Below the pieces are notes generated by a model that was not told the DNA's origin, did no database searches, and saw only the letters and a program-made list of their open reading frames with translations. Of a stretch of 5,214 nucleotides of DNA, positions 1-5,214 are shown piece by piece. The DNA comes from Spirochaetales bacterium (GTDB lineage Bacteria; Spirochaetota; Spirochaetia; DSM-27196; SLST01). Where the stretch lies: contig SLST01000447.1 in assembly GCA_007130265.1 (NCBI GenBank), forward strand, positions 1 to 5,214. The letters are read 5' to 3'. A program made the translations under genes and the position numbers. Every line of letters begins with the position of its first letter. The stretch's first letter is position 1.

Positions 1-416
1 ACGGCGGCGTAGCCGATGAACCCGATCGCCATCGGCCCGATGTATCTCAGGACCCCCGTGGAGAGTCCGCGGCTGTCAAGCCAGCCGTATGCAAAGCTCG
101 CCAGAGTCATCAGCACGAGTACCGGCAAGGCCCAGACGAGCAGCGTGAGGAAGGCGAGCACCGGGCCGCCGGCACGATACCCCACGGAGACGATCGTCTG
201 CGTGCTCGACGGCCCGGGAAGCATCGTGCAGAGCGCGAGAAGCTCGATGAGGTCTTCTTCGGTCAGGTATTTGCGCTTCTTGACGAGCTGGTTGAGGAAG
301 ACGCCGATGTGCGACTCAGGCCCGCCGTACGCTCCAAGCGAACAAATCAGGACGTCGCGCAGGAAGCGACTGCGCCTGATCTGCGTCCGTCCGGCCTCAT
401 CATGTGTATCTCTCAC
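1..416 (-). CDS. chrA: Chromate transporter (CHR/ChrA family), N-terminal part, runs off left edge
   Basis: Inner-membrane anion transporter of the CHR family; characterised members export chromate and give chromate resistance. Reading the minus strand from 416 gives 138 residues before the window edge. The family landmarks are visible: LGAYGGP at residues 27-33 (the FGGP-type motif), a KKRKYLTEEDL stretch around 46-56, and MLPGPSSTQT at 65-74, the hallmark PGP motif. Hydrophobic segments follow at about 85-109 and from 124 to the edge. The start is a choice between two adjacent GTG codons (419 and 416). The second is preferred because the GGGGGAG ribosome binding site at 419-425 overlaps the first. 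An ATG at 404 is out of frame and hits a stop quickly. The gene is divergent from the ABC gene, about 96 bp apart. Whether it is a one- or two-domain CHR protein cannot be told from this fragment, and the true substrate is inferred from family only. Confidence 0.9.
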   Translation of the reverse strand, partial: MRDTHDEAGRTQIRRSRFLRDVLICSLGAYGGPESHIGVFLNQLVKKRKYLTEEDLIELLALCTMLPGPSSTQTIVSVGYRAGGPVLAFLTLLVWALPVLVLMTLASFAYGWLDSRGLSTGVLRYIGPMAIGFIGYAA

Positions 417-435
417 CACTCCCCCGGTTGGCCGC

Positions 436-464
436 AGTGTAGAAAGGCACAAGAAAACGATCAA
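436..464 (-). promoter_or_regulatory. Sigma70-type promoter for the chromate transporter gene
   Basis: On the minus strand a TTGATC box (459-464) and a TACACT box (436-441) are separated by exactly 17 bases; each matches the consensus at four of six positions. The expected transcript start near 429 would leave a leader of only about a dozen bases, mostly occupied by the GGGGGAG ribosome binding site. Prediction by consensus only. Confidence 0.45.
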
Positions 465-512
465 GTACGGCGTGCGCGCCGGTGCGGCTCAGCCCGGCGA
501 GTCCTGGCCCGC

Positions 513-1286
513 ATGCTCTGGTTCTTCCGCTACCATCCGGGGCTGCTTGCGCTGGTCGCGCTGGTGTCGGCTGTGAGCGCCGCCTTCGAGCTCGTGCCGC
601 CGTGGATGATCAGGCTCGTTCTCGATCGCTCCGGGGCCGGCGGTAACACCGGTTTCATCGTCGCCGCGGGCAAGACGACGCTCGCGCACCTGCTCGCCCG
701 GCTCTACGATCCCCGCACCCGGAGTATCGCGCTCGACGGCATAGACCTTCGCGAGATCGACCACGCGGAGCTACGTCGGCTTATCGTCCTTCTCCCCCAG
801 GAGGCCTACCTCTTCGCCGGCACGATCGGTGAGAACATCCGCTACGGGGATCCCGACGCGCCGGACGAGCGGGTGGAGACGGCGGCGAGCGAGAGCAGGG
901 CGCACGAGATCGTCGCCTCGCTTCCCCGGGGCTACGAGACCGACGTCGGCGAGGCCGGTCACCTGCTCTCCGGCGGGCAGCGGCAGCTCATCGCGCTCGC
1001 TCGCGTGCTCCTGGCCGACCCACGGGTGCTCATGCTCGACGAGCCGACGGCGCACGTGGACGTTCTGACCGAGTCGCTCATCCAGGACGGGATGGCGACC
1101 GTGCGCGGCGGGCGGACGACCTTCATCATTGCGCACCGGTTTTCGACGCTCAGGCACGCGGACTCGGTGCTCCTGATCGACGACGGCGAGCTGCGCGGCG
1201 CGGGGACTCACGACGAGCTCCTGCGCTCAAGCGGGGCGTACCGTATGCTCTACGAGAAACAATGGGCCGCCGCCGAGCCACCCTGA
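513..1286 (+). CDS. ABC exporter (ABCB/MsbA-like, fused membrane and ATPase domains) with large in-frame internal deletion
   Basis: Remnant of a half-size ABC exporter, a family that is normally about 580 residues; this ORF has 257 from the ATG at 513. Residues 1-39 look like a genuine N-terminus with the first transmembrane helix (about 9-38, ending FELVPPWMIRLVLDR). Residues 53-257 are a nucleotide-binding domain that starts in the middle of Walker A: only AAGKTT (51-56) remains instead of GxxGxGKT. Downstream motifs are intact: Q-loop LPQ (94-96), signature LSGGQRQ (152-158), Walker B VLMLDEP with catalytic Glu177, D-loop, and H-switch His208. About 320 residues (transmembrane helices 2-6, the A-loop and the first strands of the ATPase) are missing, with the join near 669. 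As it stands it cannot form a transport path and probably binds ATP poorly, so it is likely a pseudogene or an assembly artefact. An open frame continues upstream to 309 but does not resemble the family, and the ribosome binding site at 513 is weak. Original substrate unknown. Confidence 0.85.
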   Translation: MLWFFRYHPGLLALVALVSAVSAAFELVPPWMIRLVLDRSGAGGNTGFIVAAGKTTLAHLLARLYDPRTRSIALDGIDLREIDHAELRRLIVLLPQEAYLFAGTIGENIRYGDPDAPDERVETAASESRAHEIVASLPRGYETDVGEAGHLLSGGQRQLIALARVLLADPRVLMLDEPTAHVDVLTESLIQDGMATVRGGRTTFIIAHRFSTLRHADSVLLIDDGELRGAGTHDELLRSSGAYRMLYEKQWAAAEPP

Positions 1287-1301
1287 CCACCAGAGGAGAC
1301 C

Positions 1302-1406
1302 ATGGATACGATCATTATCACCGGAGTCGCGGTTGCCGCGCTCGCGCGCCGCGGCTTCGAGATGTCGAGCCCGGGCGACCCCGCGCGCGATCAGCGGACC
1401 GCTTGA
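1302..1406 (+). CDS. 34-residue ORF, possible stump of a small membrane protein
   Basis: A short ORF begins 15 bp after the ABC stop codon and has a strong ribosome binding site (AGAGGAGA, 1292-1299) ideally placed before its ATG. The product starts MDTIIITGVAVAALARRGF, a short hydrophobic segment followed by basic residues, then a polar tail of 15 residues. This layout (MDTII plus one helix plus RR) recalls the small FeoB-associated membrane protein family, but the Cys-rich tail of that family is absent and the hydrophobic run (about 13 residues) is short for a full membrane span. It may be a truncated or internally deleted gene, like the ABC gene next to it. No confident function; real translation is plausible from the ribosome binding site alone. 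Confidence 0.4.
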   Translation: MDTIIITGVAVAALARRGFEMSSPGDPARDQRTA

Positions 1407-1410
1407 CTTC

Positions 1411-1448
1411 TCACTGCCCGTGCGCGCATGCTACCGCTGCGGCAGTGA
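1411..1448. repeat. 8-bp perfect inverted repeat upstream of arsC
   Basis: TCACTGCC (1411-1418) and GGCAGTGA (1441-1448) are exact reverse complements separated by 22 bases. The loop contains the palindrome GCATGC (1426-1431). The right arm ends directly against the arsC ribosome binding site (AAAGGAG, 1448-1454). It could be a regulator operator or an mRNA hairpin affecting arsC translation. There is no T-run after it, so a standard intrinsic terminator is unlikely. Role is inferred from position only. Confidence 0.4.
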
Positions 1449-1460
1449 AAGGAGTCCGCT

Positions 1461-1910
1461 ATGAGCCATAAGCCACGGGTACTCGCGATCTGCATCCACA
1501 ACAGCGCCCGCAGTCAGATGACCGAGGAGTACATACGGCTCGCCGCCGGCGATCGGCTCGAGGTGACGAGTGCCGGAATCGAACCGGGTTCGCTCAACCC
1601 AACCGTCGTCGAGCTTCTCAAGGAGGACGGGATCGATATCGCCAGCAAGCAGACGCGCAGCGTCTTCGACCTCCACGAGACCGGCGAGCGGTTCGACTAT
1701 GTGATTGCCGTCTGCGACAGGGAGGCGGCCGAGCGGTGTCCGATCTTTCCCGCGGAGAAGCGGCGGCTCCACTGGCCTTTCCCCGACCCGTCAAAGGCGA
1801 CCGGCACGATGGAGGAGAAGCTCGCCTTCGTGCGCCCAATACGCGACGAGATAAGGGAGAAGGCGCAGGCGTTCGTGAGCGAGGTGGTCGGTCGGGCCGA
1901 GCAGCCGTAA
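1461..1910 (+). CDS. arsC: Arsenate reductase ArsC, low-molecular-weight phosphatase fold
   Basis: Cytoplasmic enzyme reducing arsenate to arsenite for export. The 149-residue length fits the thioredoxin/glutaredoxin-coupled, LMW-phosphatase-like ArsC family. The phosphate-binding loop is CIHNSARS (residues 11-18), giving the C-x5-R signature with nucleophile Cys11 and Arg17. TSAGIEP (36-42), a redox Cys pair at Cys85 and Cys93 (VCDREAAERCP), the HWPFPDP segment with Asp109 as expected general acid, and RDEIREK near the end all match the family. The loop has Ala16 where Bacillus/Staphylococcus enzymes have Cys15, as in many proteobacterial-type members. ATG is preceded by AAAGGAG with a 6-base spacer. 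No arsR, acr3 or arsB is visible in the window, so the arsenite exporter partner must lie elsewhere. Downstream gene starts 80 bp later. Confidence 0.93.
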   Translation: MSHKPRVLAICIHNSARSQMTEEYIRLAAGDRLEVTSAGIEPGSLNPTVVELLKEDGIDIASKQTRSVFDLHETGERFDYVIAVCDREAAERCPIFPAEKRRLHWPFPDPSKATGTMEEKLAFVRPIRDEIREKAQAFVSEVVGRAEQP

Positions 1911-1941
1911 GGACCCGTCGGTTGTCCATGGTGCGCACTGC

Positions 1942-1970
1942 TTCCCGCGAGCCTTGCGGCCTGCTACAGT
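1942..1970 (+). promoter_or_regulatory. Weak candidate promoter for the sulfatase gene
   Basis: TTCCCG (1942-1947) and TACAGT (1965-1970) are spaced by 17 bases in the 80-bp gap between arsC and the sulfatase. The -10 box matches at four of six positions, the -35 box at only three. It lies just before the GGAGG ribosome binding site (1981-1985). The gene could instead be read through from arsC. Confidence 0.2.
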
Positions 1971-1990
1971 GAACCGCAACGGAGGACTCG

Positions 1991-3310
1991 ATGGCGAAGC
2001 CGAAGAACGTCATATACATCCACTCGCACGACACGGGGCGAATCGTGGAGCCGTATGGGTACCCGGTACCGACGCCCAACCTGATGGGCCTTGCCTCCCA
2101 GTCCGTCCTGTTCGGCTCCATGTTCTGCGCCAATCCCACCTGCTCGCCGAGCCGTGCCGCGCTTCTCACCGGGCAGTATGCGCACAGCTGCGGCCAGCTT
2201 GGCCTCGCGCACCGTGGATTCCTGATGCCCGACTACAGCCACCACATCGCACCCTTCTTCGTGGGCCACGGATATACCGCCGCGCTCTCCGGCGTCCAGC
2301 ATGTCGCCGCGGGCGACGATGCCGCGGCCCGGATCGGGTACACCGAACGCCTCGGTGGGGCGGAGCATGCTGAACTGCAGGCTGCTTCCTGGCTCGAGTC
2401 GAAGCCGTCGAGCCCCTTCCTCCTCTCGTGCGGGTTCTTCGAGACGCACCGGGATTTCCCGGAGCTCACTGCCGACGAGTCGCGTCTCGTTGACGGGCCG
2501 GGCGCGTCGGTAGCTCCCGGCTATCCGGACCGCCGGCCGCTTCGCGAGGACTTCGCTCGTTACCGCAAGAGCGCCGCGGAGCTCGACCGGAAGATCGGGG
2601 TCGTCCTCGATGCGCTCGAGCGCTCCGGACTCGCCGACGAGACAATCGTGCTCTGCACGACCGACCACGGTATCGCATTTCCTTCGATGAAGTGCACGCT
2701 CAAGGACGCGGGGATCGGCGTCATGTGCCTCCTTCGGATTCCCGGACAACCACCGGTCCGGGTAGACGCGCTCGCGAGTCAGGTCGACCTCTTTCCGACG
2801 CTCTGCGATCTGCTCGATCTCCCCCATCCCGACTGGCTCGAAGGCGTCTCGCTCCTGCCCCTGCTCGAGGGCGGGGTGCCGGAGGCACCGCCGGACGCAC
2901 CGCCTGTGCGGCAGGAGATCTTTGCCGAGGTCAACTTCCACGCGGCCGCCGAACCCAAACGTGCGGTGCGGACTGAGCGGTACAAGCTGATTCGTCGGTA
3001 CGACGCGTACGGACGCGCCGTCCTGCCGAACGTGGATGACGGAGCGTCGAAGGATTTCTTTCTCGCGTCGGGGTGGGCCGATGAACCGCAGGCGTCGGAG
3101 CAGCTCTACGATCTGTGGTACGATCCGTTCGAGCGGTGCAATCGGATCGGTGACGAGCGACTGCGGACCATTCGCGACGACCTGCGGATGCGTCTCGACC
3201 GGTGGATGAAGAACACCGACGACCCGCTCCTTCGTGGGCCACTCACGCCGCCGCCCGGTGCGAGGCTCAATCCTGTTGAGGGACACTCACCTCGCGAGCC
3301 GGTGGTTTGA
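1991..3310 (+). CDS. Type I sulfatase (alkaline-phosphatase superfamily), heparan-N-sulfatase-like
   Basis: Predicted hydrolase of sulfate esters or N-sulfates. The 439-residue protein shows the sulfatase core in order: metal-binding SHDTGR (residues 12-17, a variant of the usual ADD), TPNLMGLA (28-35), and the CSPSR motif (51-55), where Cys51 would be converted to formylglycine, followed by AALLTGQYAH. Then come GVQH (101-104), ETH with His153, TTDHG with Asp225/His226, and Lys234 in the catalytic lysine position. The C-terminal subdomain has the typical RYKLIRRYDAY and EQLYDLWYDP segments. The SHDTGR/HRGF pattern resembles the SGSH-like bacterial branch, but substrate cannot be assigned. 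There is no N-terminal signal peptide or lipobox, so it appears cytoplasmic, implying sulfated sugars are taken up first or the substrate is small. No formylglycine-generating enzyme is in the window. Start ATG has GGAGG five bases upstream. The last 14 codons overlap the convergent enzyme I gene. Confidence 0.9.
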   Translation: MAKPKNVIYIHSHDTGRIVEPYGYPVPTPNLMGLASQSVLFGSMFCANPTCSPSRAALLTGQYAHSCGQLGLAHRGFLMPDYSHHIAPFFVGHGYTAALSGVQHVAAGDDAAARIGYTERLGGAEHAELQAASWLESKPSSPFLLSCGFFETHRDFPELTADESRLVDGPGASVAPGYPDRRPLREDFARYRKSAAELDRKIGVVLDALERSGLADETIVLCTTDHGIAFPSMKCTLKDAGIGVMCLLRIPGQPPVRVDALASQVDLFPTLCDLLDLPHPDWLEGVSLLPLLEGGVPEAPPDAPPVRQEIFAEVNFHAAAEPKRAVRTERYKLIRRYDAYGRAVLPNVDDGASKDFFLASGWADEPQASEQLYDLWYDPFERCNRIGDERLRTIRDDLRMRLDRWMKNTDDPLLRGPLTPPPGARLNPVEGHSPREPVV

Positions 3311-4730
3311 GGTCCGTCAGAAACCGGTTCATCTCGCGAAGGCTGCGGATCGCAAGGAGCTCGGAGGCGTACTGCTCGGCCTGCTCGCAGGTGTACCGGG
3401 CAAGGGTCTCCCGGACGAGGCGGAAGCGGCGCGGCGCAACGCTCAGCTTGCGGATGCCGATGCCGAGGTAGAACGGGATCATCACCGGGTCGGCGGCGCT
3501 CTCGCCACAGACGCTCAACGAATCGATGCGGTCTCCTATCCGACGTGCGACGTCGGCGATCGTGCGCAGCACGACCGGGTGGTGGCTGCGGTAGAGCTCG
3601 CTCAGCCGTTCGTTTGTCCGGTCGACGGCGAGCAGGTACATGATCAGATCGTTCGTCCCGATCGACAGGAAGTCGGTCGCATCGACAAGATCCTCGATTG
3701 CGACGACCGCCGCCGGGAGTTCGATCATCGCCCCGACCTGGGGGTCCGGGTGGTGGGGCTTGCCTTCCCGCTCGAGATCCCGGATCGATGCCGCGAGCTC
3801 CTCGCGGGCATCCTCGATCTCCTCGACGCTCGAAACCATGGGAAACATGACGCGAAGATCCGCATCGTGGCCGGCACGCAGCATCGCGCGCAGCTGCTCG
3901 CGGAACAGCGGCCGGTTCGCGAGCGAGAAGCGGATGCCGCGCACCCCGAGGAACGGGTTGCGCTCTTCCTCTCTGCCCGCGAGCAGCTTGTCACCGCCGA
4001 TATCCGCGGTGCGTAGGACGATTGGCTTGCCGGGCATGCTGCGCACGATTGTCCGGTAGACGCGGTACTGTTCTTCCTCGCTGATGTAGTCGTTCCTGAC
4101 GATGAAGGGAAACTCGCTTCGATAGAGCCCGATACCGTCGGCCTTGAGTGCGGCGCCGCGTCGCGCATCGCTCAGGAGGTTGACGTTCGCATAGAGTTGC
4201 ACGCCTACCGCGCGCGCTGCATTGGGCTCAGGCGTCGTGCGTTCGGGCGCTTCGGAGAAGACGCGGTTTGCGGTCGAGACCGGAGCGGCGCCGATGCCGT
4301 GATCGAGGAGCTGCTCGGCGGTAGGGGAGATCAGGAGCCTGCCCGCTTCGGCATCCAGCAGGAGCGGCGTACGCGAAGCGATCTCCAGCGCGCGCCGGTC
4401 ATTCGTCATGAGCGCCGGCAGGCCCAGCGATTGCGCGAGAATCGCGATATGCGCCGTCACCGTGGAGCCGAGCATCACCACTCCCGAGGCATGCTCCATC
4501 GCAAGACGAACGAGGTCGCTTGGGAGAACATCCTGCACGACGACGATGTGTCCGGAGACCGGTTCGCGCGAGGTGTCGTTCTCGGACAGGTTCGCGAGCA
4601 GTTTGCGTCCTATATCGCGTACGTCCTGGGCCTTCTCTGCGAGGCGCGCTTCGCGCAGTCCCCGGAAGGTGCGGACGAACGACGCGACGGTAGACTGGAC
4701 CGCATCCTCGGGTGTCTGACCTGCCTCGAC
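3267..4730 (-). CDS. ptsI: PEP-protein phosphotransferase (PTS enzyme I, PtsI/PtsP type), N-terminus missing
   Basis: Enzyme I takes phosphate from phosphoenolpyruvate onto a histidine and passes it to HPr. About 487 codons are recognisable from VEAGQTPEDAV (near 4730) to the TGA at 3267. Landmarks: phospho-His in TVTAHIAILAQSLGLPAL (His codon 4449-4451), GIGLYRSEFPF, PEP-binding LRTADIGGDK, NPFLGVRGIRFSL, MFPMVSS, SIGTNDL (Mg/PEP site), and SVCGESAADP with the catalytic Cys (codon 3507-3509). The swivelling-His and PEP-barrel domains are therefore intact. The HPr-binding N-terminal portion, about 90 residues in a normal ~575-residue PtsI, is cut off: upstream of about 4735 the minus strand is antisense to glgB. 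An open frame continues to an ATG at 4898, but that stretch is a shadow of glgB. The nitrogen-PTS paralogue PtsP cannot be excluded, since its GAF domain would lie in the missing part. The gene is probably non-functional here unless the join is an assembly error. Confidence 0.88.
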   Translation of the reverse strand, partial: VEAGQTPEDAVQSTVASFVRTFRGLREARLAEKAQDVRDIGRKLLANLSENDTSREPVSGHIVVVQDVLPSDLVRLAMEHASGVVMLGSTVTAHIAILAQSLGLPALMTNDRRALEIASRTPLLLDAEAGRLLISPTAEQLLDHGIGAAPVSTANRVFSEAPERTTPEPNAARAVGVQLYANVNLLSDARRGAALKADGIGLYRSEFPFIVRNDYISEEEQYRVYRTIVRSMPGKPIVLRTADIGGDKLLAGREEERNPFLGVRGIRFSLANRPLFREQLRAMLRAGHDADLRVMFPMVSSVEEIEDAREELAASIRDLEREGKPHHPDPQVGAMIELPAAVVAIEDLVDATDFLSIGTNDLIMYLLAVDRTNERLSELYRSHHPVVLRTIADVARRIGDRIDSLSVCGESAADPVMIPFYLGIGIRKLSVAPRRFRLVRETLARYTCEQAEQYASELLAIRSLREMNRFLTDLKPPAREVSVPQQD

Positions 4731-4735
4731 GAGGC
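4723..4735. repeat. Inverted repeat at the enzyme I / glgB junction
   Basis: GCCTCG (4723-4728) and CGAGGC (4730-4735) flank a single A, giving a 6-1-6 palindrome exactly where the truncated 5' ends of the two divergent genes meet. On one side the minus strand reads enzyme I, on the other the plus strand reads GlgB. A short palindrome is a plausible site for microhomology-mediated or fold-back joining. Confidence 0.5.
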
Positions 4736-5214
4736 CGGCTTTTTCGAGGTGTTGATTCCTGATGCAACGGAAAGCTTTCCATACCGTTTGCGGGCCGAGG
4801 ATCAGAATCGGGAAGTCAGGCAGTTTTTCGATCCGTATTCGTTCGGTCCGGTGCTCGGAGAGCAGGAGCTTTCTTTGTTCAAAGAAGGCAGCGATCACCA
4901 GGTCTTCGAAAAGCTGGGCTCGCGTCCGCTGACGATCCGCGACGTTTCAGGTGTTCATTTCGCGGTCTGGGCGCCGAACGCCCGGCGGGTTTCCGTTGTG
5001 GGAGACTTCAATCATTGGGACGGGAGATATCACCAGATGCGTCCGCTCGGCTTGTCCGGAGTCTGGGAGATTTTCGTTCCAGGCCTTGAGGAAGGAGAGA
5101 AGTACAAGTTCGAGCTTCTCGGGAGGGACGGGCATTTGCGGCTGAAGACCGATCCTTACGGAACCTATTTCGAAGGCCCGCCGAATAATGCCGCCATTGT
5201 TTTCAATCCCGGCC
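4731..5214 (+). CDS. glgB: 1,4-alpha-glucan branching enzyme GlgB, N-terminal fragment lacking its start, runs off right edge
   Basis: Glycogen branching enzyme, which forms alpha-1,6 branches in cytoplasmic glycogen. About 161 codons are visible. EAGFFEVLIPDA (first 12 residues), FPYRLRAED, then DPYSFGP (34-40) belong to the GlgB N1 beta-sandwich. FEKLGS (59-64) is the linker. FAVWAPNARRVSVVGDFN and WDG (77-98) are the highly typical CBM48 segment, followed by SGVWEIFVPGL and LRLKTDPYG (136-144). The GH13 catalytic barrel lies beyond the window. No start codon or ribosome binding site precedes residue 1: the frame stays open upstream, but there it is antisense to the enzyme I gene and unlike GlgB. 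The first several tens of residues are therefore missing. A hand count gives about 56% G+C for 4741-5214, clearly below its neighbours, with more TTT, AAT and ATT codons, suggesting a different origin from the DNA to the left. Confidence 0.9.

Noticed and set aside
309..512. Upstream part of the ABC reading frame
   Set aside because: It overlaps the chromate transporter coding region and its promoter on the other strand and does not resemble an exporter N-terminus; ATG 513 fits better.
16..576. 186-codon plus-strand frame at the left end
   Set aside because: Antisense to the chromate transporter fragment for most of its length; serine- and arginine-rich without domain features.
1411..1448. 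Inverted repeat as an intrinsic terminator
   Set aside because: No run of T follows and the right arm touches the arsC ribosome binding site, so an operator or leader hairpin is more likely.
513..1910. A linked metal-efflux operon of ABC gene, small ORF and arsC
   Set aside because: The genes share strand and spacing, but the ABC gene is broken and of unknown substrate and no arsenite exporter or ArsR is present, so a joint function cannot be supported.
1964..3286. 440-codon open frame on the minus strand
   Set aside because: It lies fully antisense to the sulfatase, whose motifs are unmistakable; the translation is arginine- and glutamate-rich with no family features, a common effect of high G+C.
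3234..4016. 260-codon open frame on the plus strand
   Set aside because: Antisense to the enzyme I barrel domain, which has all catalytic motifs on the minus strand.
4736..4898. N-terminal extension of enzyme I to an ATG at 4898
   Set aside because: This stretch reads convincing GlgB on the other strand and shows no enzyme I similarity, so the ATG is accidental.

Overview
The window comes from a GC-rich bacterium (sampled lines of the main genes are about 60-75% G+C). It carries ordinary metabolic and resistance genes, several of which are broken. The gene set (CHR transporter, LMW-phosphatase-type ArsC, heparan-N-sulfatase-like enzyme, PEP-phosphotransferase enzyme I, GlgB) does not fix a phylum. 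A free-living spirochaete or a similar sugar-using environmental bacterium is a weak guess. I found no mobile element, CRISPR array, tRNA or rRNA.

Layout from left to right. (1) 1-416, minus strand: start of a chromate-transporter (CHR/ChrA) gene that runs off the left edge, with a recognisable sigma70-type promoter at 436-464. (2) 513-1286, plus: an ABC exporter gene that keeps its first transmembrane helix and most of its ATPase domain. Most of the membrane domain and the start of the ATPase domain are missing, joined in frame near 669. (3) 1302-1406, plus: a 34-codon ORF with an excellent ribosome binding site, possibly the stump of a small membrane protein. (4) 1461-1910, plus: intact arsenate reductase arsC, preceded by an 8-bp perfect inverted repeat. 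(5) 1991-3310, plus: intact type I sulfatase with no signal peptide. (6) 3267 to about 4730, minus: PEP-protein phosphotransferase (enzyme I) lacking its N-terminus, converging on the sulfatase with a 44-bp overlap of the coding ends. (7) About 4731-5214, plus: glycogen branching enzyme glgB, lacking its N-terminus and running off the right edge.

The most notable structure is at about 4723-4745. There the 5' ends of the enzyme I gene and of glgB are both cut off and joined head to head at a short inverted repeat, and the G+C content drops to about 56% on the glgB side. Together with the internally deleted ABC gene and the 34-codon stump, this looks like a deletion/inversion-rearranged locus or a chimeric assembly. 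I see no convincing new biological system. The two metal-resistance functions (chromate, arsenate) lie close together but are not clearly one operon, and the sulfatase and enzyme I point to sugar use without forming a linked pathway here.
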